64,000 bases of DNA from Petasospora fabianii (taxonomy: Eukaryota; Ascomycota; Saccharomycetes; Phaffomycetales; Wickerhamomycetaceae), in the NCBI GenBank assembly GCA_022641835.1, contig CP048723.1, forward strand, positions 186,001-250,000, read 5' to 3'. The notes under the pieces were generated by a model that saw only the letters and a list, made by a program, of their open reading frames with translations, was not told the DNA's origin and ran no database searches. Positions 19,601-29,400 of this stretch are shown piece after piece (the first letter of the stretch is position 1; every line of letters starts with the position of its first letter). The position numbers and the translations under genes were made by a program.

Positions 19601-20617
19601 TTGCATGATAACTCTATCTATGAAGTTGATGGCTCCAAGCAACTGTACTTGAGAGACTTGTACGAGTTGGTCCTCTCCAAGGACCTCATCACCACCGGTC
19701 TGACCTCTGAATTCTTTGAAGTTAAACTGAAGGCAATCGAATACTGCAATGCCAACTCCATTGAGCATCCTGAGATTGTCAAGATTGCCAAGGATGAGAA
19801 TGAATGGACTTTCGTGAGATCTAAAGCAATCCCATTGATTGAGGACTATGAAGTTGAAAAAGTTGTTGAGTTTGCTACTGACCAGGACAAATTCGGCGAA
19901 GAGATCAAACGTTCTGCATTGGAGCTGCTTGGAACCGTCGTTGTTCGTGAGTCATCATACTTCAATACTTGGTATGAACTTATTGTTAAGGCTTCTGACG
20001 AAGATGAGCCATTCCCAGTTAGAATGTCTGCTTTGAAGTCATGCTTCAGATTCTTGAAGGATAAGAAGGATGGCCACGTTGAGTGGTTGGTGTACCAATT
20101 CTTGACGGATGACGATGATGAGATCAGAGAGGCTGCCTCCAACTACTTCGGTGAGGATGTTGTTCCTTGGTATAATGCTAGGGAGTTTGCTGAAAGATTT
20201 GGTACTAGTCCTGAGGAGTCTCATATTGTTCTGAACGAGATACTGAAGTTCCAACCCGAGTTCAAAACTCAAACTGGTGAGAAGGTGCTTTTCAACGTTG
20301 AGAAGAAGAACTTGTACCGCAGTCCAGTTGAGCAACATGAACACTTGATGACTATGCTCCAGAACTCATGGTCTGCCTTGTCCCAAGAGGATAAGAGTAG
20401 ATTGACGACACACTTCAACTCCATTCAAAACAGACTGATTTCTACAATCACGAATGCTGGTAAGGACAGTGTGCTAGGCTGGAGTACCGAGGAGACTGTC
20501 TTTAATGAAATCCACATCACTCTCAACTACTTGAGACAGCTCAGAATCTCCACCGTTGAACTCTGTTCTACATTTGATTCCGTCTCAGTTCACACTGCCC
20601 TGACATCACTGCTTTGA
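16664..20617 (+). CDS. TRM732: THADA/Trm732-type HEAT-repeat protein (DUF2428), tRNA methylation partner
   Basis: 1317 aa, starting MTDLTLSSAAKLP. The frame runs 3 bases further up to a TTG, but the ATG at 16664 is the sensible start. The protein is helical throughout (HEAT/ARM-like). The DUF2428 signature is visible: TRRSGGLPYLVTAIV near residue 703 and KIWSVRNCSIMLFTALQNRLFG near 786-807. Trm732 (YMR259C, human THADA) binds the methyltransferase Trm7 and directs 2'-O-methylation of nucleotide 32 in the tRNA anticodon loop. S. cerevisiae Trm732 is 1420 aa. Nearby TIF11 and TPS3 repeat the YMR259C-YMR262W neighbourhood. Codon use shifts from C-rich in the 5' half to T/G-rich after about 18,000; I see no frame problem. 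Confidence 0.9.
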   Translation: MTDLTLSSAAKLPADCLSAETVESIKRLLITNKKIEDSNYSNALIALFPALLATLKSLTGVGRDRITCVETLVLWALRSAQIVQKKTSPDFLITLQQSLLDDNTLDFLFGYIVDYWNETGAPLSNALKDLFTKLVALVKHFDNAQPVFKCWCDRSLIIQKERRVIYYLIEALVKEIDERDYVLIQDPHFIDDSLALIGSNALGALIGRCLGALYKKLYIDDEHAQEWVDKYWDPVIAELRNTQLRGGVKHHLLPLLFQTSKVSFKIVVDKLRDDTELFISCLNIGKQLAIEEDPFPVIVSRDTVEKLLVCEQHKIKIFQLLTISSKTSRPVNSQVYDILRNYIGLFFVDVEVESRNVFIAYLKQFIHRLRDSAYALNRDATKLQKRGMNEEASIKQKQVEEAQAFLKWLLEFIKTQIIPGSPYQRLIAGLKVFTHILESNIDSKIPFKVEVDYPFKFDLFDDVYKRLLLDNVLSTYDDVREMAMSLLSISKSQWTAEEKEQIISKGFEMLTDYKRSDNGSKILEMSFKLFKDRSIFDRLVSEIPITSDIAKGVNKPVDGYFQSMALIMAQDNSVADGKQILQLCETNWKNVKGILIHDSPEGCDEYNVGSAQLVLSYGWRSTKESTLLLQQVLDLPLSAEDVISIGELTLDQLSTVRHRGAFASVYPTFIKVASVCKKSIPDQNQKWLDYNISLIQTKTQLITRRSGGLPYLVTAIVTVERDLFKYAFEKLLDIAEVPVNEKEESEKMDISQVHAFNCIKTLFVESQLSSACAPYIDRALELSLSTFSSKIWSVRNCSIMLFTALQNRLFGRKKLSARVFFSRYKGVKGILIKILKETTEETLETLFPALTILSKLENTPGYTGMDEFQPLIRQCLANKFWKIRECASWALPALVTDRVAETKLLLKECSIRDQNKLHGMLLAILTLKSVDAEVSKAVCSMVDEIIVNNPCYATRKSFVNVLALCDLDTKTREVLKAVFLHDNSIYEVDGSKQLYLRDLYELVLSKDLITTGLTSEFFEVKLKAIEYCNANSIEHPEIVKIAKDENEWTFVRSKAIPLIEDYEVEKVVEFATDQDKFGEEIKRSALELLGTVVVRESSYFNTWYELIVKASDEDEPFPVRMSALKSCFRFLKDKKDGHVEWLVYQFLTDDDDEIREAASNYFGEDVVPWYNAREFAERFGTSPEESHIVLNEILKFQPEFKTQTGEKVLFNVEKKNLYRSPVEQHEHLMTMLQNSWSALSQEDKSRLTTHFNSIQNRLISTITNAGKDSVLGWSTEETVFNEIHITLNYLRQLRISTVELCSTFDSVSVHTALTSLL

Positions 20618-21448
20618 TTGATCTGTCATAAACTAAATAATGCATGATGAAGTTAGACATAGTTATATGTAGGCAGTTTTATGGTGTACCACTTCTCACA
20701 TGCCCTTGCTCGAAGCGCAATCAAGGAAGATAAATGAGCAGATTGAATGATACCAATAGACTTTATCTACTCTAGCTAATAAACACTCAGAAATACTTTA
20801 TGATCTTCAACTAGCTGAATAAGTTATTTAGTATGAATTGGTAAGCCATAGAGTCAATGGTAACACCAGGACACCCACACCCGAACACCATTTATATATA
20901 AAGTAACACCCGGACACCATATATATATATATATATATATACTACACAATTGATAAGGGTTATAGTTGTGTATGTGGCATCAAAAAAAAATCATAAAGGA
21001 AGGAAAAAGTACACTGGATTTTATTCTGTATTTAGAATCATCAAAAAGGGTAGTTTCAATATAGAAAGAGTCTCGTTCAAAACCGTTCATTTAAACGAAA
21101 AGGGTAACGCTATTTGTATGGTATCTTAGTTCAAAGCTAAAGGAGTTTAATAGTAGGATATTTAGTATTTTTTTTTTGAGTTAATAGAGCTTAAGGTGAT
21201 TAAAAAAGTCTCAAATACCTCATGGACCCATTATGAAGGGATATGTGCTTTGGTAAAGTGCTAGAAGATTACAAAAGATCGTATGTTGTTGACGGCAGGT
21301 AGATTCGCATTGGAAGCACAAGTGTGAAGTCATTTTAGGTATTACAAACATAAGATTAGGTTATAGCTGTATCTAGTTCATAGTTAAGCTAAGAGATATC
21401 ATAATGACACCCATTTTGTCCTGGTATAACATGCATTGCTATCTACCG
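20618..21448. other. Convergent intergenic region with ACACC-type motif cluster and (TA)n
   Basis: Three related 13-mers occur at 20863-20875 (ACACCAGGACACC), 20877-20889 (ACACCCGAACACC) and 20906-20918 (ACACCCGGACACC), followed by a TA run at about 20919-20942. An inverted copy of the second 13-mer is at 23215-23227. They resemble Rap1-type sites or interstitial telomere-like sequence. No gene seen. Confidence 0.5.
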
Positions 21449-23125
21449 TTAAAGATCAAACTTCCATCCAGTATACTGCAATTTTTCATCAAAGCACCAC
21501 TGCTTTCCAACTCTATAAGCATATGGAATCATCTCCCTGATAGTATTTGCATTTGAGATAGGCAGTCTAATATCTTCCTTAAGTGGTTCAACCGTTGTAA
21601 GGGATGGTTTCTTGGATTTGGAGGACCCATACTCCTTTGTTTGTCTCTGGAACATCTGCACAATTTTTTTATAACGATTCATCAAGTCAAAGATACTAAG
21701 GTATGATTCAGCCTGAGTTAGTGAACGTTCAGAGAGTGTTCTGTATCTCGACTGGTCTTTCATTTGCTCCAGGATTCTATTTCGATCAGCATCCTTCCTA
21801 GCCAGCTGGGACTGAATATTTTCATCCATGTTTCTAGCAACATGGTCATAAACGACACCTTGGATTTGGAGGGCAAGACCAGCCATATCATCTACTTCTT
21901 CATCATGAAATATCCTGGCAAATTGGTTGGCAAGCTTGGCGAGGGCAATCCAATTTGATGAGCGACGTGGAGTATTTGTGATGTAATGAGCCAAGTCTTC
22001 ATAATGGTATGCAGCAAGAAAGAGAGTAAGTGACTCTATAAGATGGGCAATGGCAAATTTTGGCCTTTTTGAGAGAAGAGCATCACCTTTATGTTTCTTC
22101 TCTCCAGCAAGTTTGGAATAAGCATTACACTTGTCGATGAAGAATGATTCAGTTGGATGGCGGTCAATGGTTGGAGTTGAAGCAATAGGTTTTGGTGTGC
22201 TTGCCGTACTGTTTAAGACACTTCCTTCTCTAGGTGATTGCTTGGCAAGTGATGAAAGAGATGGCTTCTTCTTTGAATTCTCTTCTGTCTGATCAAATGA
22301 CATGTTTGATCTCTTCTTTGGAGCAAGTTTTAAACCAAGACCGACAACACCTTTCGAGGATTCACCTTGTGAATGCTTCCTAATCTTGTAGGCAGTAGCC
22401 TTTGTGGTCTTTATCTGTGGATTCTCCTTGTAAAACTTCGGAACATGAAGGGTCAGAAGCATCTTCTTCGAGTCCTTATTCTGGATCAATTGATACGAAT
22501 GGACACCTAAATACTCGACCTTTTCAAAGCTTCTTGACATAGTTCTTTCCTCTTGCCCCCAAGAACTTTTGTCCTCTTTCGGTTTGACTTTATCCGAGTC
22601 CTGCTCGGAGTCGTCATCACCGATGAGGTTATGCGATGTTAACGTACGACGTGGTGATGGTTGTTGGAGAGTATACTTTGGAGGCAGAGTCGGTGAAAGC
22701 ATTCGAGGTATCGGTGGAACACCAGAAGATTCTTCATCATCACTTTCACCAATCGTGATCTTGGGTGGTCTCTCTGATTTTGTAGTGGATCCTTCAGTCT
22801 TCTTCTCTAGTACTGGTGTGGGTGTTGGCTTTGGCTTCTCCTCCTGTATGAGAAAGGCACGAGGAATTGATGGGGAAAGTGGAGGCGGTAAACCATTCCC
22901 CTCAGCACATGCAATCCTGAACAACTCAAATGTATCCCACGTTGGTTCTGTTACAGTCTTTTCTGTGGATGCTGTGGGCACAGGTGTTGTTGTTAATGAA
23001 GTTGAAGTTGAAGTTGAATGTGTGGTAAGCTCAACCTCTGGCTTCTTGGGCTTTGGTGCACGTTCACCAGCCTTCTTCTGCTTCAGGTACTCGCTGAAGT
23101 TAAGCTTGGTGGTAGTATCAGCCAT
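21449..23125 (-). CDS. Unrecognised 558-aa protein, disordered N-terminus and helical C-terminus
   Basis: Start MADTTTKLNFSEYLKQKKAGE. Residues 30-320 are low-complexity: Thr/Ser-rich, then Pro-rich with repeated basic patches (RPPKITIGESDDEESSG, PKKRSNMSF) that look like phosphorylation and nuclear-localisation sites. Residues 325-510 are helical: ESFFIDKCNAYSKLAGEKKHKGD, FAIAHLIESLTLFLAAYHYEDL, then a basic coiled segment. The helical part loosely recalls the C-terminal homology domain of AF4/FMR2 proteins (a helical bundle that tracks KHKADAL-type starts and a long hydrophobic helix), but this is not a confident assignment. A nuclear role is plausible from composition only. The frame is intact and codon use matches its neighbours, so I am confident it is a gene. 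It is convergent with TRM732. Confidence 0.85.
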   Translation of the reverse strand: MADTTTKLNFSEYLKQKKAGERAPKPKKPEVELTTHSTSTSTSLTTTPVPTASTEKTVTEPTWDTFELFRIACAEGNGLPPPLSPSIPRAFLIQEEKPKPTPTPVLEKKTEGSTTKSERPPKITIGESDDEESSGVPPIPRMLSPTLPPKYTLQQPSPRRTLTSHNLIGDDDSEQDSDKVKPKEDKSSWGQEERTMSRSFEKVEYLGVHSYQLIQNKDSKKMLLTLHVPKFYKENPQIKTTKATAYKIRKHSQGESSKGVVGLGLKLAPKKRSNMSFDQTEENSKKKPSLSSLAKQSPREGSVLNSTASTPKPIASTPTIDRHPTESFFIDKCNAYSKLAGEKKHKGDALLSKRPKFAIAHLIESLTLFLAAYHYEDLAHYITNTPRRSSNWIALAKLANQFARIFHDEEVDDMAGLALQIQGVVYDHVARNMDENIQSQLARKDADRNRILEQMKDQSRYRTLSERSLTQAESYLSIFDLMNRYKKIVQMFQRQTKEYGSSKSKKPSLTTVEPLKEDIRLPISNANTIREMIPYAYRVGKQWCFDEKLQYTGWKFDL

Positions 23126-26100
23126 CTAGATGCAATTTTTAGTATATTCAACTAACATAAATAAACTGGGGAAAACATCATCACTGACACGATTGTTTTA
23201 TTGTTCTAAGATGTGGTGTTCGGGTGTTTGGAGATAAATAAAAAATTATAATGATATTGAGCATGTGACTTATCACGTGACTTATACACTAACTACTGGA
23301 GCTTTATTTTGTTAGTTGTTTTGTCTCCCTACGGTTTATGAAGTTGTTTTTGAGAGAGATTATTTAGAACTATAGTGAATCAGCTGATGGGATGGACAGA
23401 TGACACTTTTGTTCCATGTCAATGCGTCAACTAGTTCCTGGGATGCATCATTTCGAGCTATGAATTCCATGACAAATGATCTCCTGATCATAGTGTTGAT
23501 CATTCTTGATTCACTAATGAAATCAATAGCTGCTAGATTTAGTGTATTCAGTCAAGCTAATGTCTATAATATCAGCATGTTTCTGGAACCGCATACGACA
23601 TCAATTGGGAATGACAGTATGCGTTAAGATCATCTTGTACGTGTTCTCAACCCTAGTGATAAGCTGAGTTACTTCAAATCCATGCGAGAATATTTCTCAA
23701 GGAAGGCTTGAGACTCTTTTGTCAATATAGAACGAAGTTAATTATGGTGGCCATTAACATGTAGATTAAGGTGAGTTTCTTCCTGTTTCAAAGCTGGACA
23801 AACTTCTTGTGCTGTTCTTATTCCAGACAAGGCTACAGCTTAGTATTTGGTTCAAGCATGACAAGGTACTGGACTTGTTACTAACTGATTATAGTAGGAA
23901 CATCGCAGGTATCAGGTTTAATCTCGAGGGTGACAGATCTAGATGTAGATTGAAACAAGTACATACCACTTCACAGTCAAGAGCCTCAGGCGTAAAAGTG
24001 TCACTACACATGACACTCGAGGCATAAGAAGCACGAGGAGAGCAATGGAAGCTTACTTCTCCCATTCAGGAAGTGGAAAAAGAGAAGGCGAGACCAGGAC
24101 AACGCTGCTCTCCGCCTTTCAATCGGTACGTATACACGAGCTCTACTTCAAACTTCCTGCGTCCTATTTGCGTCTAATACGGAGAACTTCCCCATTCCAT
24201 TCAAATCCTAACATAAAAATTTGACGAATTGAGCAATTGAGGACCGCCTAAGGCGTTGAAGGCAGCCCTAAGGCTCTTAAGAACTGAGCCTTCCACCACT
24301 TAGCACAACTCCGCTAGTTGTCGTGGCTATGATGTACATGATGTACATACATATTTGTGCATGAAAAATACCCCCTTGGAACAATGCAGCATCTTGTTCT
24401 TTGGATAAGAAATGCACGAGCCGGAGCGAGGAAAAAAAATTCAAAATCGAAAAAACTGGGGGCGGTGCGGCTCGTCCGCGGCTTTTTCTCCTAGACGACA
24501 CTGCGCATTTGCGGAGCAATAGGTGGGGCGTGCGGTGACGAGATCGGGATCAATAGGGAGTGGGAGCGTTGTGGGATGATAGACACACTCTGCATAGCGA
24601 GTGAGCATCGAATACGGCGGGCAACGGCAACAACCCCTTTGACCTTAAGGTGAAATTAGACGAGGCAGGTATCCAGGAGAGGGAGATTCGCCTTTTCTGC
24701 CTGTGTATATGGTCTAGAACCCTTTGTATACAGGGAGAGAGTGCTTAAGGCGTGAGTTGTGGAACAGGCAGGCACCTTTCCACTGGTGAATTATGGAAAA
24801 ATATTTGATTATGCAAAAGGATATGTGCGAGTTATCGGAGATTCGAAGCGTGCTTGAATATGCATATTTATGCGTCAGAATGCATATATTAAAGGCAGAT
24901 TACGACATAGGCGAGATTCTCAGACACTTCTAAGAAGCATACAGAAATCTCTTCTCTGGGAAAACTGGTGGTTTGGTGCCGTAATGGCAATGCACGGAAA
25001 GAGGTGACGAACATTAACCGGGAGACGTCAGGTGATCCCGAACCATTTATAGCTGGAAAAAATGTCTTCACTCATAGTGGCCTAGCCAGAGAAAGCTGTG
25101 ATTATCTAGGTTGTTATTCACATAATCACATGTTATTCACAGATATTAATTCAAAGTTGAAATATACAGAGTAGCAATATTTTTACGAAGTGTAGTAAGC
25201 TTTCATCTGCTAAGTGTACACGCCCAATCTTTTTACGATTTAGATAGACGCCTCGGTTGTTATCCAAGGCGGCACCCACGGCACTAGCGACACTCCGAGA
25301 TCCATTTTAGGAAACTAGCAATCCAATTCAGTCATGTCATATCTACTAAGGTTATATTATCACCTAGTGGCTGTGTCTCTATAACAAATTATTCAATTGT
25401 CGAATTTCAATGTCTTTTTTAGAATAGATCTCTTGTTCCTGAGACCCCTTATTCGTATCTTTTAGCGCCAAGACGCCATCTTATGAACCCAATCTAAAAG
25501 CATAACTCCTTAAAGTTTTAACAGAGTAGTTGACCAACCCAGAAAGCATTCACCAGAGGTCTAATGTTCTGGAATGTAGCTTGCGGTCTTCTATGTTCCT
25601 GGAAAAAGCGGTTTGTTGTGTCACATGACCTTACAGCTCACCATGCATTACCCCCTAATAGTGGTCATTAATGCTTGAGAAAGACATACGGAATGTAAAA
25701 AAATCCGCTGTATGTGGTTTCTGAAGCATTGAGAAGCAATTCTATAGCCCATGAAGCACGAGGGCCAGTTGTTTGGGAAGAAAGTTGATTGGTTCAGTGT
25801 ACTTGGCACCTAAAGGCGAACATTCCACAAGAGATCAGATCAAGTCAGATCTGGCGAGATAGCGCGCGCAGTACCTCGCATAAACAAGACGCCTTAAGCG
25901 AACTCGCGACTCGGCGAATAAACGGTTCACCGCCTTTCCACAGGTGGAGGTTGTGGAGACACTAGCGAGGAAGCTCCCTCAATCTACAATTACGAGCTTA
26001 AGGTTTTCCAATGCATGAAAGATCTACATTCTATGGCGCTTGTTCAGACGCATTAATCTGCTTGAGATCTCTTAAAGGCGGGCGGCTCAGGCACAAGAAT

Positions 26101-26410
26101 CTATGGGGAGCTGCAAGTGTTACTTTGAGAGAGACAGAGAGGGAAAGAGAGAGAACGGGAATGACCTCGTATGGAAGCACGTATACATTCGGGTAGAGTC
26201 TTTCTGCATTATGTGCAAACAGAGGGCATGCAGTGCTGCTTGCGAACGCACAGATGTGGATTGACTCAAGAGAGTAATTTGCACAGACCGAAATGGTACT
26301 GACCATTCAGATATAAAAAGTCCTTTGGCCCACCTTCTATCTTTTCATGAAATAATCGTCATACTGGCTCACTCACCACAGAAGTGAATTGATTACTACG
26401 ACTTTCGAGA
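23126..26410 (+). promoter_or_regulatory. 3.3-kb gene-free upstream region of the Flo11-like adhesin, with repeated AAGGCG motif
   Basis: Only short ORFs that look random. The proximal 150 bases belong to the divergent 558-aa gene and hold TCACGTGA at 23274-23281. AAGGCG or its complement occurs at 24085, 24113, 24250, 24689, 24748, 25266, 25813, 25890, 25931 and 26075: ten in 2 kb against about one expected for an unbiased hexamer on both strands. The size is like that of the S. cerevisiae FLO11 promoter (over 3 kb, with many regulators and two regulatory noncoding RNAs). That any ncRNA exists here is untested. Confidence 0.6.
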
Positions 26411-29400
26411 ATGCATCTCCCAAGTCTCACCTTCTTGGTTCTCCTTCTCTTCGGCCATGCCTGGGCATGGCCCTTTGCCTTCGGAGGCGAAGGTAAAGGA
26501 AAGATTGCCACTACTACCACCACTTCCTGTGAGTATCTCTCCATTCTACTATTTTATTGGTTTTGACATGTGTTTGATCAGCTCCCCAGAGAACGTTGTC
26601 TTTCTCTGCAGTGTTCATTCTTCCGTTAAATGCTGCCCCAACCATTCTGATCCATCACAAGAGAAACACACGAGAAAGATCGTACGCGTAAACCTATTAC
26701 AAAGATCTAAAACTAACAGCCGCCACAGCCACTACTGCCCCAAATGTTACTCTGCAACCAAGACACAGAGCACCTGAGAAGACATGCTCCGAGACATACG
26801 CCGTCACCACTCTTGGAAGCTCTCCATACATGCATGGTCCTCCAATGAACTATGAAGTAGAGGAGGTTGTTCCAAGATCAGATGGCCGTTACGATGTGAC
26901 CTGGAAGTCTAATGGTGTTAACGCTCCAGATCCGAAGTTTATCTGGGAGTCTAAGATCCTCTACGGCAACCAAATTGTTCTCTGCTCGGTTAACCAGAAT
27001 GTCCATACCAATTGTAACTATGATTGGACGGTAACTTTCTCAATGGGTGCAACTCAGTCGTCGAGTAATCCGGACTTGTACTGCTTGGATCAGTTCCAGA
27101 TCCAGTTTGACTGGCACTGTAATGGTGATGCTACATGTAAAGAGCAGGTTGCTCCTTACTATGGGGGAGATTATTTCTCTACGGATTACCGTGTTGGTTA
27201 TACAACTAGTGATACAGACACAGCTCAGTTCTGCTTCTACAAGTCCGAGGTTTGTTCATCTGATACCACCTCTTCTTCCACTTCATCAACCTCCAGCTCC
27301 TCTTCCAGCTCATCTTCGAGCTCATCTTCGAGCTCATCGTCCAGCTCATCGTCCAGCTCATCTTCCAGCTCAACAAGTTCGACAAGTTCTACTAGCTCCT
27401 TAAGCTCTTCAAGTTCTTCAAGCTCTACCAGCTCTACTAGCTCCTTGAGTTCTTCGAGCTCTTCAAGCTCTACCAGCTCTACCAGCTCCTTGAGTTCCTC
27501 CAGCTCTTCAAGCTCCTTGAGTTCTTCAAGTTCTTCAAGTTCTTCAAGCTCTTTAAGCTCTTCAAGTTCTCTTGAGTTCTAGTAGTTCCTTGAGTTCTTC
27601 AGGCTCTTCCAAGTTCTTCGAGCTCTTCAAGTTCTTCGAGCTCTTCAAGTTCTTCGAGCGCTTCAAGTTCTTCGAGCTCTTCAAGTTCACAAACTACGCC
27701 GGTATCATCCCCATCCTCCTCTGGTCCCTCCAGTATCACATCTTCAAGCACCACCACATCAGATGAACCACATCACTCGACATGCTCTGAAACCTATGCC
27801 GTCACCACTCTTGGAAGCTCTCCTTACATCCATGGTCCTCCAATGAACTATGAAGTGGAGGAGGTTGTTCCAAGATCAGATGGCCGTTACGATGTGACCT
27901 GGAAGTCTAATGGTGTTAACGCTCCAGATCCGAAGTTTATCTGGGAGTCTAAGATCCTCTACGGCAACCAAATTGTTCTCTGCTCGGTTAACCAGAATGT
28001 CCATACCAATTGTAACTATGATTGAAGGTGCTTACTCTCAATGGGTCAACTCAGTCGTCAGTAATCGGACTTATACTGCTGGATCAGTTCCAGATCAGTT
28101 TGACTAGCACTGTAATGAGTGATGCTACATGTAAAGAGCAGGTTGCTCCCTTACATGGGAGATTATTTCTCTACGGATTACCGTGTTGGTTATACAACTA
28201 GTGATACAGACACAGCTCAGTTCTGCTTCTACAAGTCCGAGGTTTGTTCATCTGATACCACCTCTTCTTCCACTTCATCAACCTCCAGCTCCTCTTCCAG
28301 CTCATCTTCGAGCTCATCTTCGAGCTCATCGTCCAGCTCATCGTCCAGCTCATCTTCCAGCTCAACAAGTTCGACAAGTTCTACTAGCTCCTTAAGCTCT
28401 TCAAGTTCTTCAAGCTCTACCAGCTCTACTAGCTCCTTGAGTTCTTCGAGCTCTTCAGCTCTACCAGCTCTACCAGCTCCTTGAGTTCCTCCAGCTCTTC
28501 AAGCTCCTTGAGTTCTTCAAGTTCTTCAAGTTCTTCAAGCTCTTTAAGCTCTTCAAGTTCCTTGAGTTCTAGTAGTTCCTTGAGTTCTTCGAGCTCTTCA
28601 AGTTCTTCGAGCTCTTCAAGTTCTTCGAGCTCTTCAAGTTCTTCGAGCGCTTCAAGTTCTTCGAGCTCTTCAAGTTCACAAACTACGCCGGTATCATCCC
28701 CATCCTCCTCTGGTCCCTCCAGTATCACATCTTCAAGCACCACCACATCAGATGAACCACATCACTCGACATGCTCTGAAACCTATGCCGTCACCACTCT
28801 TGGAAGCTCTCCTTACATCCATGGTCCTCCAATGAACTATGAAGTGGAGGAGGTTGTTCCAAGATCAGATGGCCGTTACGATGTGACCTGAAGTTCAATG
28901 GTATGCTGCTCCAGATCAGAGTTTATCTGGGAGTCTAGATCTCTACACAACCAAATTGTTCTCTTCGTGCTCAGAAATGTCCATACCAATTGTAACTATG
29001 ATTGGACGGTAACTTTCTCAATGGGTGCAACTCAGTCGTCGAGTAATCCGGACTTGTACTGCTTGGATCAGTTCAGATCCAGTTTGACTACATATAATGG
29101 TGAGTACTTGTAAGCAGCAGGTTGCTCCTTACTATGGGGGAGATTATTTCTCTACGGATTACCGTGTTGGTTATACAACTAGTGATACAGACACAGCTCA
29201 GTTCTGCTTCTACAAGTCCGAGGTTTGTTCATCTGATATCACCTCTTCCTCCAGCTCATCTTCCAGCTCTTCGTCCGATTCGTCTTCCAGCTCATCTTCC
29301 AGCTCATTCTCCGAGCCTTCCTCTGAGTCCTCTGCTCCATCCGAGTCTAGCTCCTTCTCTGAGTCCAGCTCATTCTCTGAGCCTTCCTCTGAGTCTTCAG

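Noticed and set aside
22569-23129. 186-aa plus-strand ORF with Val/Gly/Ser-rich sequence
   Set aside because: Exact antisense shadow of the N-terminal low-complexity part of the 558-aa gene; composition follows from that gene's codons.
26457-26777. 106-aa ORF at the start of the adhesin locus
   Set aside because: It runs across the well-supported intron in a different frame from both exons.
28429-28746. 105-aa minus-strand ORF of Glu/Leu repeats
   Set aside because: Antisense reading of AGCTCTTCAAGTTC Ser-codon repeats of the adhesin stalk.
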